A stretch of 64,000 bases of DNA from Paludibacteraceae bacterium (GCA_017938155.1 JAGBCD010000016.1:1-64000); one strand, 5' to 3'. Counted from the stretch's first letter, positions 15,222-25,330 are shown. Notes: generated by a model from the letters alone, not told the origin. Numbers and translations: made by a program.

Positions 15222-16555
15222 AAAAGAGTTTTTTATTTCTTGGAGTAGTTGCTTTGGCCTTCACTATGGTGGTGGACGGCATAGCAGCAGAACGTTCTCA
15301 AACCCTCAAAGTGTACAACTGGGCAGACTATATTGATATGGATAATGTGCTTGATAAGTTTCCCGCTTGGTACAAAGAGCAAACAGGAGAAGATGTAGAG
15401 GTGGTTTATCAAACCTTTGACATCAACGAGTCAATGCTCACGCAGATTGAAGTGGGACAAGAAGATTATGATGTGATATGTCCAAGCGAATATATCATTG
15501 AACGTATGTTGCGTGAGAACCTCCTATTGCCTATCAATAAAGACTTTGGCAATACTCCTGACTACACAGCCAATGTGGCTCCTTTTGTGGTGGAGAAATT
15601 TCAAGAGATGGCTCCCAACGAGAACGTGAAAGTGAGTGACTACGCAGTTGGATACATGTGGGGAACAACCGGTATCTTGTATAACCCTAATTTTGTAAGT
15701 GAGCAAGAAGTACAATCATGGGAGTGTATTCTCAACCCTAAGTTTGAGAATCATATTTTTATGAAAGATGCTTTTCGAGATATCTATTCTGTGATGGTTC
15801 TGTATGCATACCGTGATGCTATTGCCAAAGGAGAAGTAGACAAAGATGATTTGGTAGCCAATCTTACCCCTGAGCGTATCCAACGCGTAGAGGAGATATT
15901 ACTCCAAGCCAAAAACAACATTGCCGGATGGGAAGTGGACTTTGGTAAAGAAGAAATGACCAAAGGCAAAGCCTGGATGAATGTATCTTGGTCTGGTGAT
16001 GCGCAATGGGCAATAGATGAAGCGCAAACTGTAGGACTGGATTTGAAATATATCGTTCCTCAAGAAGGTTCAAACGTATGGTTTGATGGTTGGTGTATCC
16101 CCAAATATGCAAAGAATACCAAAGCAGCAAGTTATTTTATCAACTACATGTGTATGTCACAAAATGCCATCAAAAACATGGAGGAGATAGGTTACGTAAG
16201 TGTGATAGCAACCCCTGAGATTATGGAATGGGCTAACGATGCAGAAGCCAACGAACAAACAGTGGACTTGACTTACTTCTTTGGCGAAGATGCAGATTCT
16301 ATTCATGCCAACCCTGTTTTCTATCCCGATGCAAGTGTAATTGCTCGCTGCGCTTTGATGCATGACTGCGCAGACAAAACAGAAGATATGTTGTCCATGT
16401 GGAACAGAGTGAAGGGGGACAACTTAACTTCAAGCAAGATTTGGATAATATTGGGAGTGTTGGGTGTGATTGCTATTATGGTGATTACCCACGCCTTGAA
16501 TGTTCGTCGTCAAAATGCTTTACGAAACAAAAAAAGAAAATCACATAGAAGATGA
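15218..16555 (+). CDS. potD: Polyamine-binding protein PotD with a C-terminal membrane anchor
   Basis: 445 residues. Signal peptide 1-24 (VVDGIAA), then a PotD/PotF-type binding protein: KVYNWADYID near 32-41, VVYQTFDINESML, YDVICPSEYIIERM, WGTTGILYN and the ligand-side FDGWCIPK. Unlike E. coli PotD, it ends with a TM helix (about 408-427, IWIILGVLGVIAIMVITHAL) and a strongly basic tail RNKKRKSHRR. It would thus be tethered to the inner membrane beside PotBC, with the tail inside. The 4-nt overlaps with potC and the TPR gene show operon membership. Confidence 0.9.
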   Translation: MKKSFLFLGVVALAFTMVVDGIAAERSQTLKVYNWADYIDMDNVLDKFPAWYKEQTGEDVEVVYQTFDINESMLTQIEVGQEDYDVICPSEYIIERMLRENLLLPINKDFGNTPDYTANVAPFVVEKFQEMAPNENVKVSDYAVGYMWGTTGILYNPNFVSEQEVQSWECILNPKFENHIFMKDAFRDIYSVMVLYAYRDAIAKGEVDKDDLVANLTPERIQRVEEILLQAKNNIAGWEVDFGKEEMTKGKAWMNVSWSGDAQWAIDEAQTVGLDLKYIVPQEGSNVWFDGWCIPKYAKNTKAASYFINYMCMSQNAIKNMEEIGYVSVIATPEIMEWANDAEANEQTVDLTYFFGEDADSIHANPVFYPDASVIARCALMHDCADKTEDMLSMWNRVKGDNLTSSKIWIILGVLGVIAIMVITHALNVRRQNALRNKKRKSHRR

Positions 16556-19530
16556 AAAAACGTATTGGTCTGATAACTCTATTGTTATGTTTGTTTAGTT
16601 TCGTTCATGCCTCCGACATGGAACAACGTTTCATGGAAGTGAAAGAACTATATGAACAACGTGACAAAAATGCGCTCAAATCCTTGAGAGAGTACATACA
16701 AACCTATCCTTATACCACCTACCGAAGCGAGGTGTATATGATGACAGGTGTACTGCAAGTTGAGAAACAACGCTACAAAAATGCCCTCAAAGCTTTTGAT
16801 GAGGTGAAATGGAAACAGTTGGAACGTGGTCAACAACCTACGTACCTGTTTTACAGAGGATATGCCTTTGCTGAAGTAGCTAAGTTTCCAGAAGCAGCAT
16901 CGTGTTTCAAGACGTTGAAAAATAGCACCAACCCTTACACACTACAAGCTAAGTATTACTACGCCTATTGTTGGTATTTGATGAAGGACTATCAAAAAGC
17001 CCTTCCAGAGTTTTTGGCAATAGAGCATACCAGCCAATACAAGGATATTGTACCTTACTATATTATCCAAATATACTACCTACAAGGTCAGTATGACGAA
17101 GTATATGAGCGTGCTGAATACTTGCTAACGCAAAACCCACAAAACGAGTACAATGCAGAAATCAACCGCATTATGGGAGAGATCTATTATAGCAAGCAAG
17201 ACTATGCCAATGCAGCCAAACACTTGTTGCAATATGAAAAAGCATTCAGTGCAAAGAAACTACCTTTGGTACGCGAGGACTTGTACTTGCTGGCGATGTC
17301 AGAATTTCAAGTTAATAAGTGGCAAGAGGCTATCGAACATTTCAAGCAAGTCAAACAGCAAAAAGACACCATCTCAGAAAGTACTTGCCTTAATATGGGA
17401 CATGCATACATCAAGATGAAGGATGTAGAAAAAGCCAAGTTGGCTTATTCTGCGGCTATGACCTATAATTTAACCCCAAGCGTACACGAATTGGCGATGT
17501 TTAATTACGCACTCACCACATACCAAAGCAATAGTGCTTTGGGAGAGAGCGTACATGCTTTTCACGATTTTCTAAAAGCTTATCCCAACACCGCCTACGC
17601 AGAGCAAGTATATGAGATATTGGCTGATGTGTATATGGATAGCAAAAACTACAAAGCAGCATTGGAATCTGTGTTGTCCATCAATCAATCCAATGAGAAA
17701 TTGGAAAACACCAAACAATATCTACGCTACCAAATCGGTGTGGATGCTTTCGTTCAAGGAAACATGAGACAAACAAACAAATGGATGACTGAGGTAATAG
17801 AAAATGCTCCTAAACCTTCTACGTACAAGACTGAGGCCTTGTATTACCGAGCAGAAGCAGCTTATCGTCTCCATAACTTCCAAAAATGTTATGACGATTT
17901 GCAACTCTTCCTCGCCCAACCAGAATCCAACGTTTCTCCTAACAAAGCCATGGTGGATTATTTGTTAGGGTATTCCTTGTTCAGTATGAAACGATATGGT
18001 GAAGCAGAAACGATTTTTAAGCGTTACATCACCCATGCTGATCCCACCCATAACACATATGCTGATGCTTTGAACCGTTTGGGAGACTGTTGTTTTAACC
18101 GTCGTTCATTCAAAGAGGCAGAAGAGATTTATCACCAAGTGGAAGAATTGAATCGCACAGGAGCTGACTATGCTATTTTCCAACGAGGATACGCATTAGG
18201 ACTATTGCGTAACTACCAAAAGAAAGCAGAAGTGATGGAACAGTTGGTAAGCAAGTATCCTAAATCAGACTATGCTGATGATGCATTGTACGAGACAGCA
18301 CGAGCACGATTGGAAGAGAACAATAGTTCCGCTGCTACTTTGGCTTACATCAAGTTGATACAAGACTACCCAAATAGCAACCACGCACGAAAGGCTTCTT
18401 TGGAATTGGGTATGAACTACCGCAATGCACAAGACTACGAAAACGCAATCAAGACATTCAAACAAACCATACAAAACTATTCAGGAAGTAGCGAAGCATA
18501 TTCGGCGTTAGAAGGTTTGGAACAAATATATGTAGAAACGAATCGAGTGAGCGAATACTTGGCTTATACCAAAGAGTTGGGAAAAATAAACATGGCCATA
18601 TCCAACCAAGACGACTCATTGACCTATACAGCAGCCGAACTTCAATACATGTTGGGTAACTATACGGATGCTATTGCAGGCTTGACCACTTACCTATCTC
18701 AATATTGTAGTGGTGGACGCTACTGCACCATGGCTACTTACTATGCAGCAGATAGTCATTATCGTTTAGGTCAAAAAGACGAAGCACTGAATTTGTTCGC
18801 TCAACTTCTCTCAACAACAACCAATCCATATATGGAAGAGGCAGCAACACGTGCAGCGGAAATAGCTTATGACAAAAAAGACTACGAACCTGCTCGAGCA
18901 TATTTCAAGTTGATGCGTCAGTATGCAAGCAAGCAAAAGAGCATCATTGAAGCAGATTTGGGTATCTTACGCTCAAGTTATTTCTTGAACGACCACACTA
19001 CAACGATAGATGTGGCTACTCAGTTGTTGGCCAACGATGCTATATCGCAAGAAGTGAGAGATGAAGCGCTTTACAACCGTGCAAAGTCCTTGTTGGCGGA
19101 AGAGAAATATGGGTTGGCTTCGGTGGATTTCACTCCACTATCCAATGATGTACGTATCGTGACAGGAGCCGAAGCAAAATATTGGGTAGCATATTGCTAT
19201 TTCCAATTAGGAGCATTGGACAACGCAGAAGAAGAGATTATGAGTTTTGCAGGAATGAAAACGCAACACCAATATTGGTTGGCAAAAGCCTTTATCTTGC
19301 TTTCAGATATCAATGTACAAAAAGGCGATTTGTTCCAAGCTAAACAATATCTACTATCTCTCCAAAACAACTATAGAAACGCCACAGATGATATCCATTC
19401 TATCATTGCACAACATTTGGAAGAGATAGATAAGATGATGAACGCATCAGAGGAAAAGAAAGAGGTTGAAAATGATTCGATCTATGAATCACAAGAATTT
19501 GAAGTAGAAAAGGAGGCAATGTATGAATAA
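16552..19530 (+). CDS. Large secreted TPR-repeat protein
   Basis: 992 residues: signal peptide (MKKRIGLITLLLCLFSFVHA), then tetratricopeptide-type helical repeats almost throughout (for example AAKHLLQYEKAF, AETIFKRYI, AIKTFKQTIQNY, EALNLFAQLL), and an acidic tail. Such long TPR proteins in the periplasm act as protein-interaction scaffolds. Here it overlaps potD by 4 nt and the outer-membrane barrel gene by 8 nt. The pairing with the barrel is known to me from other Bacteroidales, without a firm function. Linkage to polyamine transport is by operon only. Confidence 0.85.
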   Translation: MKKRIGLITLLLCLFSFVHASDMEQRFMEVKELYEQRDKNALKSLREYIQTYPYTTYRSEVYMMTGVLQVEKQRYKNALKAFDEVKWKQLERGQQPTYLFYRGYAFAEVAKFPEAASCFKTLKNSTNPYTLQAKYYYAYCWYLMKDYQKALPEFLAIEHTSQYKDIVPYYIIQIYYLQGQYDEVYERAEYLLTQNPQNEYNAEINRIMGEIYYSKQDYANAAKHLLQYEKAFSAKKLPLVREDLYLLAMSEFQVNKWQEAIEHFKQVKQQKDTISESTCLNMGHAYIKMKDVEKAKLAYSAAMTYNLTPSVHELAMFNYALTTYQSNSALGESVHAFHDFLKAYPNTAYAEQVYEILADVYMDSKNYKAALESVLSINQSNEKLENTKQYLRYQIGVDAFVQGNMRQTNKWMTEVIENAPKPSTYKTEALYYRAEAAYRLHNFQKCYDDLQLFLAQPESNVSPNKAMVDYLLGYSLFSMKRYGEAETIFKRYITHADPTHNTYADALNRLGDCCFNRRSFKEAEEIYHQVEELNRTGADYAIFQRGYALGLLRNYQKKAEVMEQLVSKYPKSDYADDALYETARARLEENNSSAATLAYIKLIQDYPNSNHARKASLELGMNYRNAQDYENAIKTFKQTIQNYSGSSEAYSALEGLEQIYVETNRVSEYLAYTKELGKINMAISNQDDSLTYTAAELQYMLGNYTDAIAGLTTYLSQYCSGGRYCTMATYYAADSHYRLGQKDEALNLFAQLLSTTTNPYMEEAATRAAEIAYDKKDYEPARAYFKLMRQYASKQKSIIEADLGILRSSYFLNDHTTTIDVATQLLANDAISQEVRDEALYNRAKSLLAEEKYGLASVDFTPLSNDVRIVTGAEAKYWVAYCYFQLGALDNAEEEIMSFAGMKTQHQYWLAKAFILLSDINVQKGDLFQAKQYLLSLQNNYRNATDDIHSIIAQHLEEIDKMMNASEEKKEVENDSIYESQEFEVEKEAMYE

Positions 19531-21304
19531 GAAAATAATGACTACATCCAATCTTATGAGACCTATAGGTTTGCTCATGTTCATGTGTTTTGTATGCACA
19601 TCTTGGGGACAACAGGTGGATAGCACCGATACGTCTTTGGAAAGACAAGTAACCGTAGAGCGAGCATATCAACCCATCATCCAAGATGCTGGAAAAATCA
19701 GTTTTACTCCTCAACGCATTGAGGCGAACATAGAGCGAAGTGAATTGGTATATCCACTTACCTCTACCCCTTTGCATATAGATGAGAATTTCAATCGACT
19801 GCCTGCTATCACAACTAAATTCAATCCTCCTACCCCAACTCAAGGATATCTACAAGCAGCTATAGGCCACGCAAATAGTGACTTTAAGTTTGGCTATCGG
19901 ATGAAAGAAAAAAAATCCATTGTCCTGGACGTTTTTGCTACTCATGAAGGACAATGGGGAAGAAAAGCATGGTCTAATAGCAGTTTGGGCATGAACTTCA
20001 CCAAGAAAACGTCCGCATTGGATGTTTACTTTAACTTAATGGGCAAGAATGTCTATTTTACTCGATATGGAAGACATTATGATGGTGCCAACGGATTGAC
20101 CGTAGACAAGGTGAGTCAAATGCATCCAAGTGACAAACAACTGATATGGGATGCAAGTGCGAACATTGGTATCAAATCGGGCAGTGGAAGTGACTTCAAG
20201 TACATGTTACAAACGGGTTATGAAGCGTATATCATCCCACAAACAATTACCGAACATGCTATCAAAACGCAAGGAATGTTTGAATGGAGCAGTAACGATC
20301 ACGTAGTCGGTGCGAAACTATCCGTTCAGAACTCTATGTACAGCGCAGACACGCTACACATCACTGATTCGTCTCTGTTCCATAGCAGACATGCTTTCAG
20401 AATTGAGCCATACTACGAGTTTAGTCACAAAAAAGTATCTTTGCACATAGGAGTAAATCTTGATTTTAATATCGGACGTGGTCAATTGTTGTCTAATATA
20501 GAGAACCTGGCTTTTGCGCCCTCCCCTAATGTACACTTTGAATATCGAATCGTTCCAGAATGGTTTGCTCTCTATATGAAAGCCGAAGGACGTTTGAGTT
20601 CAGGTATGTTGCAAGGTTTTATGGACAAAAACCCATACCGTGCCATTTCACGAGGGGCCTTGACTAACCATACCAGTCAATACAACCCAATAGATGCAAC
20701 TTTGGGCTTTATCATCAAACCAGCAGACTGCTTGCTCATTAACTTATACGGCGGCTATACGTGGATAAATGATGATGCCGTATTCTTGGCTCCATCAGTA
20801 GAAGAATTGCAGAAAGATCCATATACCTTTATTGATTATAGATATTCCGATTGGCAACGTTGGCAAGTGGGTTTGGAATGTACCTACCACTACCAAGATA
20901 TCATTCATATTGCTTTAGGCGGACACTACTATCATTGGATAAATACTGGCATAGAAGGAAAAGGATTGGAAATACCTTTGGATAGTTATGATCGTCCCGC
21001 ATGGGATGCTTCGCTTGATATCCATGCTAATATCAATTCTAAATGGGCAGTATATGCTAACAACCAATTTATCGGTGGAAGCAAAGTTCTCACTTATACA
21101 ACGGATAGCAATGGAAATATCACGTTCAATACAGCCCAAAAGAAAGCATTCATAGATTTGTCTTTGGGCGTTGAGTATGCCTTTAATAAATGGTTGGGAT
21201 TCTATTTTGAATTGAACAACTATATCAATCGTAAAAACGACATCTACTATGGTTACCAAACCCAAGGAATCAATGGAGTAATAGGAGTAGAGTGGAAGTT
21301 TTGA
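19523..21304 (+). CDS. Outer-membrane beta-barrel protein, TonB-receptor-like
   Basis: 593 residues. The signal peptide probably starts at the first Met or Met12 (MRPIGLLMFMCFVCTSWGQ). Residues about 35-95 contain the VERAYQPIIQDAGKISFTP segment seen in the Bacteroidota proteins paired with long TPR proteins. The rest alternates aromatic-rich beta strands and ends in WKF, a typical barrel C-terminus. No complete plug domain is visible. It is last in the pot operon and may be the outer-membrane partner of the TPR protein; a pore for polyamines is speculative. An intrinsic terminator follows at 21374. Confidence 0.8.
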   Translation: MNKKIMTTSNLMRPIGLLMFMCFVCTSWGQQVDSTDTSLERQVTVERAYQPIIQDAGKISFTPQRIEANIERSELVYPLTSTPLHIDENFNRLPAITTKFNPPTPTQGYLQAAIGHANSDFKFGYRMKEKKSIVLDVFATHEGQWGRKAWSNSSLGMNFTKKTSALDVYFNLMGKNVYFTRYGRHYDGANGLTVDKVSQMHPSDKQLIWDASANIGIKSGSGSDFKYMLQTGYEAYIIPQTITEHAIKTQGMFEWSSNDHVVGAKLSVQNSMYSADTLHITDSSLFHSRHAFRIEPYYEFSHKKVSLHIGVNLDFNIGRGQLLSNIENLAFAPSPNVHFEYRIVPEWFALYMKAEGRLSSGMLQGFMDKNPYRAISRGALTNHTSQYNPIDATLGFIIKPADCLLINLYGGYTWINDDAVFLAPSVEELQKDPYTFIDYRYSDWQRWQVGLECTYHYQDIIHIALGGHYYHWINTGIEGKGLEIPLDSYDRPAWDASLDIHANINSKWAVYANNQFIGGSKVLTYTTDSNGNITFNTAQKKAFIDLSLGVEYAFNKWLGFYFELNNYINRKNDIYYGYQTQGINGVIGVEWKF

Positions 21305-21373
21305 TAAAATGAGAAATGAAAGGTGTGCATTCGGTAACGAGATAGCACAGATACGACACTGCAATACAATTAA

Positions 21374-21400
21374 AAACCCCGATAATTTTATCGGGGTTTA
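21374..21400 (+). terminator. Terminator of the pot operon
   Basis: AAACCCCGATA pairs with TATCGGGGTTT around a TTTT-rich loop. It lies 70 bp past the last stop, and the arms end in an A-run and T-run, so it may work in both directions. Confidence 0.8.
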
Positions 21401-21490
21401 TTGTAAGTGATAACAAAGGGCTGAGTACATCACGAATAAGCGGAACTTTTGAAAATACGGTGTTAAATTAAGTCGGAACTTAAAACTGAC

Positions 21491-21527
21491 AAAAAAAGGA
21501 CTGAACCCATTAACGGATTCAGTCCTT
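21491..21527 (-). terminator. Terminator of rpoD
   Basis: AAGGACTGAA and TTCAGTCCTT form a 10-bp stem (21498-21527 region). On the minus strand the hairpin is followed by eight T, a strong intrinsic terminator about 30 bp past the rpoD stop. Confidence 0.85.
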
Positions 21528-21555
21528 AAATATACTATAACCAATGATGTATGCA

Positions 21556-22413
21556 TTACAAGTAGGTTTTTAAAACTCTACTCTTATTGCTTGTTTTGAG
21601 TTTGTAAATTGCTCTTTCTTTGATTTGGCGCACACGTTCACGCGTCAAATGCAGGTCCACTCCTATCTCTTCTAAGGTTTTCTCTGGCATCCCTATACCG
21701 AAGAATTTGCGAATGATGTCGGCTTCACGGGTAGTCAATGTACCAAGTGCTCTATCTATCTCCTTGGACAAAGACTCATTGATCAATCCTCTATCCGCAT
21801 TAGGAGAGTCTTCGTTGACCATGACATCTATCAAACAGTTGTCCTCACCTTCAACAAAAGGAGCATCTACAGATACGTGACGACCAGACATTTTGAGTGT
21901 GTCAGCAATCTTATCTACTGGGATATCCAACTCTTCTGCTAATTCCTCTGCTGATGGTTTTCTCTCATGCTCTTGCTCAAAACGCTGAAAAGCCTTATTA
22001 ATCTTGTTCAATGAACCAACTTGATTCAATGGCAAGCGCACAATACGGGATTGCTCTGCCAAGGCTTGCAAAATGGACTGTCTAATCCACCATACGGCAT
22101 ATGAGATAAACTTAAATCCTCGAGTCTCATCAAACTTCTCAGCTGCTTTGATAAGACCTAAATTACCTTCGTTGATAAGGTCGGGCAAGCTTAGTCCTTG
22201 ATTTTGATATTGCTTGGCAACTGAAACGACAAAACGTAAATTAGCACGAGTTAATTTTTCAAGAGCTTTACGGTCTCCATTACGAATACGACCAGCCAAT
22301 TCTACTTCATCTTCAACGGTAATCAAATCTTCGCGACCTATCTCCTGAAGATACTTATCCAAAGAAGCTGATTCACGATTGGTAATGGATTTCGTTATTT
22401 TAAGTTGACGCAT
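21556..22413 (-). CDS. rpoD: RNA polymerase sigma factor, primary sigma-70
   Basis: 285 residues from the Met of [22 protein letters not shown], the conserved Bacteroidota sigma start (ATG at 22413; an in-frame Met 12 codons upstream is less likely). It has no region 1.1. Region 2 includes the [19 protein letters not shown] and [15 protein letters not shown] core, region 3 follows, and region 4 contains the [23 protein letters not shown] helix-turn-helix. This family is the primary sigma in Bacteroidota and reads the TTTG/TAnnTTTG promoters seen through this window. It lies downstream of tRNA-Arg under a shared promoter. Confidence 0.93.
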   Translation of the reverse strand: MRQLKITKSITNRESASLDKYLQEIGREDLITVEDEVELAGRIRNGDRKALEKLTRANLRFVVSVAKQYQNQGLSLPDLINEGNLGLIKAAEKFDETRGFKFISYAVWWIRQSILQALAEQSRIVRLPLNQVGSLNKINKAFQRFEQEHERKPSAEELAEELDIPVDKIADTLKMSGRHVSVDAPFVEGEDNCLIDVMVNEDSPNADRGLINESLSKEIDRALGTLTTREADIIRKFFGIGMPEKTLEEIGVDLHLTRERVRQIKERAIYKLKTSNKSRVLKTYL

Positions 22414-22498
22414 AAAAAATGATTTTACATAAAACAACCGCCGGTTCACCGGTCAAAAGAAATCTTACACGGAGAACTGGCAATCTAAAAAAAGTACG

Positions 22499-22572
22499 TG
22501 ATCCGGCCGGGATTCGAACCCGGGACCCACAGCTTAGAAGGCTGTTGCTCTATCCAGCTGAGCTACCAGACC
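22499..22572 (-). tRNA. tRNA-Arg (anticodon TCT)
   Basis: 74 nt on the minus strand: acceptor GGTCTGG with CCGGATC and discriminator A; D arm GCTC...GAGC; anticodon stem ACAGC/GCTGT with loop CTTCTAA, anticodon TCT (reads AGA); T arm CCGGG-TTCGAAT-CCCGG. It sits between the promoter at 22640-22671 and rpoD. Confidence 0.95.
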
Positions 22573-22639
22573 TAACCATTTGGTATGCAAAAGAAGAACT
22601 TAAGACACACCAAATTGAGCCGTTAGGCTTTTGCGCTTG

Positions 22640-22671
22640 CAAAGGTATTACTTTTTTTTTGTTTCTGCAAA
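22640..22671 (-). promoter_or_regulatory. Promoter of tRNA-Arg and probably rpoD
   Basis: Minus-strand TTTG (22671-22668), 20-nt spacer, TACCTTTG (22647-22640). No terminator or second consensus promoter is visible between tRNA-Arg and rpoD, so rpoD mRNA may arise by processing of a tRNA-mRNA transcript. Confidence 0.75.
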
Positions 22672-22712
22672 TTTTGCAAGCATTTTTGTTTCCTTGCCTA
22701 GTGCATTTAGTA

Positions 22713-23027
22713 TTATAGAAGGGTTTCTATTACCTTTTGCACGTCATTTTTTCTGGCAGCCCCTACGATACGTTCTACCAACTCACCATTCTTGAAGAAA
22801 AGCAATGTAGGAATACTCATGATACCATACTCTTCACACGTGTCGGGATTCTCATCCACGTTTAGTTTTCCTACAGGCACGCGTCCTTCATACTCAGCAG
22901 CCAACTCTTCTACTACTGGCAACATCATCTTGCAAGGTCCACACCAAGGTGCCCAAAAATCTACTACTAAAATTGAATTTTCTGCTAATAATGCTTTGAT
23001 ATTAGCATCTAATACTTCTAAAACCAT
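22713..23027 (-). CDS. trxA: Thioredoxin
   Basis: 104 residues, a cytoplasmic disulfide reductase. Active site WCGPCK (about residues 28-33) after VVDFWAP, and cis-proline IPT in the [12 protein letters not shown] motif. It has the full thioredoxin fold with no signal peptide. It follows clpA/C by 12 bp in the same direction and ends the long minus-strand run. Confidence 0.95.
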   Translation of the reverse strand: MVLEVLDANIKALLAENSILVVDFWAPWCGPCKMMLPVVEELAAEYEGRVPVGKLNVDENPDTCEEYGIMSIPTLLFFKNGELVERIVGAARKNDVQKVIETLL

Positions 23028-23039
23028 AATTTATTTTTT

Positions 23040-25313
23040 TTAATTGTTATATATTAATATTTTCTTATTCTCAGGATGTTGAAGCATGTTGTTGATGATC
23101 ATGTCTTCAAGTTCTTGTTGAATGACTTTTTTAACCAATCGGGCTCCTAACGAAGGGTCGTACGATTTGTCCAAAAGGTTTTTACGTGTCGTCTGGTTCA
23201 ATTCCAACGCATAGCCCCGTTGGGATACTCGGTTGGATATCTTATCAATCTCAATATCTAAAATGCGAGCTATTGATTCAATCGACAACTTATCAAAAGT
23301 AATAATGTCTCCCAGTCGGCCAATAAACTCGGAAGGAAAATGGTTTTGCAGTGCTTTTTTCAATACTTTCTCTTCCATTTGGTAGGTTAGATTTGCAGGT
23401 TCAAATCCCACATTGGTTCTACTATCCAATAGTTGTTTGGTTCCGACATTGGATGTTAGGATAATGATTGTGTTTCTAAAGTCCACTTTCTGTCCAGTGC
23501 GGTCGGTGAGATGGCCTTCGTCTAAGACTTGCAGTAGCAAGTTAAATATATCCGAATGTGCCTTTTCTATCTCATCAAACAAGATGATGGAGTAAGGGCG
23601 CCTTCTCACTGCTTCAGTCAGCTTGCCTCCTTGCTCATGGGCTATATACCCTGGAGGAGCTCCCACCAACAAAGATACGGCGTGTTTTTCCGAATACTCT
23701 GACATATCCAATCGGATGACTGCATCTTTGGTCCCAAATAGTTCTTGCGCCAGGCACTGTGCCAAATAGGTTTTTCCAACACCAGTAGCACCCAAAAAGA
23801 AGAAAGTAGCAATTGGCTTGGTAATATCGCGCAATCCAAGTCGTGACGCTCGAATCGAACGCACGACTCTATCAATGGCAATATCTTGTCCTACTACATT
23901 TTGTTTGAGTCGTACATCCAAGTCACGCAACGTGTCGTTTTGTGTGATGGAGTTTTGGATAGGAATGTTAGACATCCTGCTTACAATCTCTCGCACATCC
24001 TCCTCAGTCACCAAATGAGGTAGATCGGTAAGGTGAGGTTGAAGCGCCTTGTACGCGCCTGATTCGTCCATCGCGTCTATCGCTTTGTCGGGTTGAACGC
24101 GTTCGTACACATACCTGTCGGTATAATCAACACATGCCTTGAGTGCATCATCTGTATAGACAACATGATGATGATTCTCATAGTAGGGTTTGAGATTGGA
24201 TAGGATATTCAGTGTTTCGTCATAATTATTGGATGAAACCAATATTTTTTGAAAACGTCTCTCCAATGCACCATCTTTCTCTATGGATTGCTTATACTCA
24301 TTGATGGTAGTAGCACCTATGCATTGTATCTCACCCCTCGCTAAAGCAGGTTTGAGTATATTAGCCGCATCTAATGATCCAGGGGAACTTCCCGCGCCAA
24401 TCATGGTATGTATCTCATCTAAAAAGACAATGATATCGGGATGTTTTTTCAATTCATTGATTACATCTTTGAGACGCTTTTCAAATTGTCCTCTATACGT
24501 AGCTCCAGCCAACAATGCTGCCAAATCAAGTGAGACAATCTTCTTGGTGCTCATTGAGGGTATTAGGCCTTGTTGTATTTGGCGTGCGAGTCCTTCTACG
24601 ATAGCAGACTTACCCACTCCTGGTTCGCCAATCAAAATAGGGTTATTCTTTTTGCGTCGTGAGAGAATCTGAATGATACGCTCTATCTCTTTTTCCCTTC
24701 CTATCACAGGATCTAAGCATCCCTCTACGGCTTTTTGATTCAAATCAGTTCCATACTTTTTGAGCATAGGTGTATCGTTGGACGATGCTTGCGGAGTCTG
24801 CTCTCGCTTGGATGTCATCTGCTCAATGAAATCATCATCTATTCCTGCTATCTGAAAATCCGCCCACTCATTCTCCATATCATAAGAGTCGTCTGCAGGA
24901 TGAGGATAGAAAGCCTCAATGGTTTCATAAGTAGTATTATACTCCTGCTTGAGTAGGATAGCTGCAAAATTGATACGTTCTCGTAGTATTGCCATCAAGA
25001 GATGCAACGTTCCTATTTGCGGTTGCTGATATGCATTCGCTTCTACCTCCGCCAATCGCAAGATACGTTCAGTAGCTCTGGAAAAGGGGATATGGTGGGT
25101 GGAAGTTTTGTCTCTAAAGAGATGTTGATCCAATGCAGTTTTGAGAGCAGATAAATCAATGTGAACCTGCAACAAAGCATTATAGGCCTCCCCCTTCTCT
25201 ATTCGCAAAATCGCTAATAAGAGGTGCTCAGGAGCAACCTGCTCGTTGCCTAAGCGTTGCGCTTCCTGGGTAGCTAAAGATAATAATTTGTTTAAATTTT
25301 CAGAATGTTTCAT
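23040..25313 (-). CDS. ATP-dependent Clp protease ATP-binding subunit (ClpA/ClpC type)
   Basis: 757 residues, an unfoldase that feeds ClpP. The N domain (about 1-140) contains two Clp_N repeats. D1 AAA+ has Walker A GEPGVGKS (229-236) and Walker B LDE (298-300). D2 has Walker A GATGVGKT (508-515) and the GAPPGYIAHEQGG pore-side motif. The ClpP-docking loop is probably NVGF after the SNVGTKQLLDSR segment. There is no long middle domain, unlike ClpB, and no UVR-containing ClpC insert, so it is closest to ClpA in build. Its start is 17 bp after the porin stop; trxA follows. Confidence 0.9.
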   Translation of the reverse strand: MKHSENLNKLLSLATQEAQRLGNEQVAPEHLLLAILRIEKGEAYNALLQVHIDLSALKTALDQHLFRDKTSTHHIPFSRATERILRLAEVEANAYQQPQIGTLHLLMAILRERINFAAILLKQEYNTTYETIEAFYPHPADDSYDMENEWADFQIAGIDDDFIEQMTSKREQTPQASSNDTPMLKKYGTDLNQKAVEGCLDPVIGREKEIERIIQILSRRKKNNPILIGEPGVGKSAIVEGLARQIQQGLIPSMSTKKIVSLDLAALLAGATYRGQFEKRLKDVINELKKHPDIIVFLDEIHTMIGAGSSPGSLDAANILKPALARGEIQCIGATTINEYKQSIEKDGALERRFQKILVSSNNYDETLNILSNLKPYYENHHHVVYTDDALKACVDYTDRYVYERVQPDKAIDAMDESGAYKALQPHLTDLPHLVTEEDVREIVSRMSNIPIQNSITQNDTLRDLDVRLKQNVVGQDIAIDRVVRSIRASRLGLRDITKPIATFFFLGATGVGKTYLAQCLAQELFGTKDAVIRLDMSEYSEKHAVSLLVGAPPGYIAHEQGGKLTEAVRRRPYSIILFDEIEKAHSDIFNLLLQVLDEGHLTDRTGQKVDFRNTIIILTSNVGTKQLLDSRTNVGFEPANLTYQMEEKVLKKALQNHFPSEFIGRLGDIITFDKLSIESIARILDIEIDKISNRVSQRGYALELNQTTRKNLLDKSYDPSLGARLVKKVIQQELEDMIINNMLQHPENKKILIYNN

Positions 25314-25330
25314 ATGGTTAGGTCGGTTGA

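Noticed and set aside
16552-19530. TPR protein as a gliding or T9SS component
   Set aside because: Its repeats are generic, and nothing in the sequence or neighbours identifies a specific secretion component.
23040-25313. ClpB disaggregase
   Set aside because: There is no long coiled-coil middle domain, and a ClpP-docking-type loop is present.
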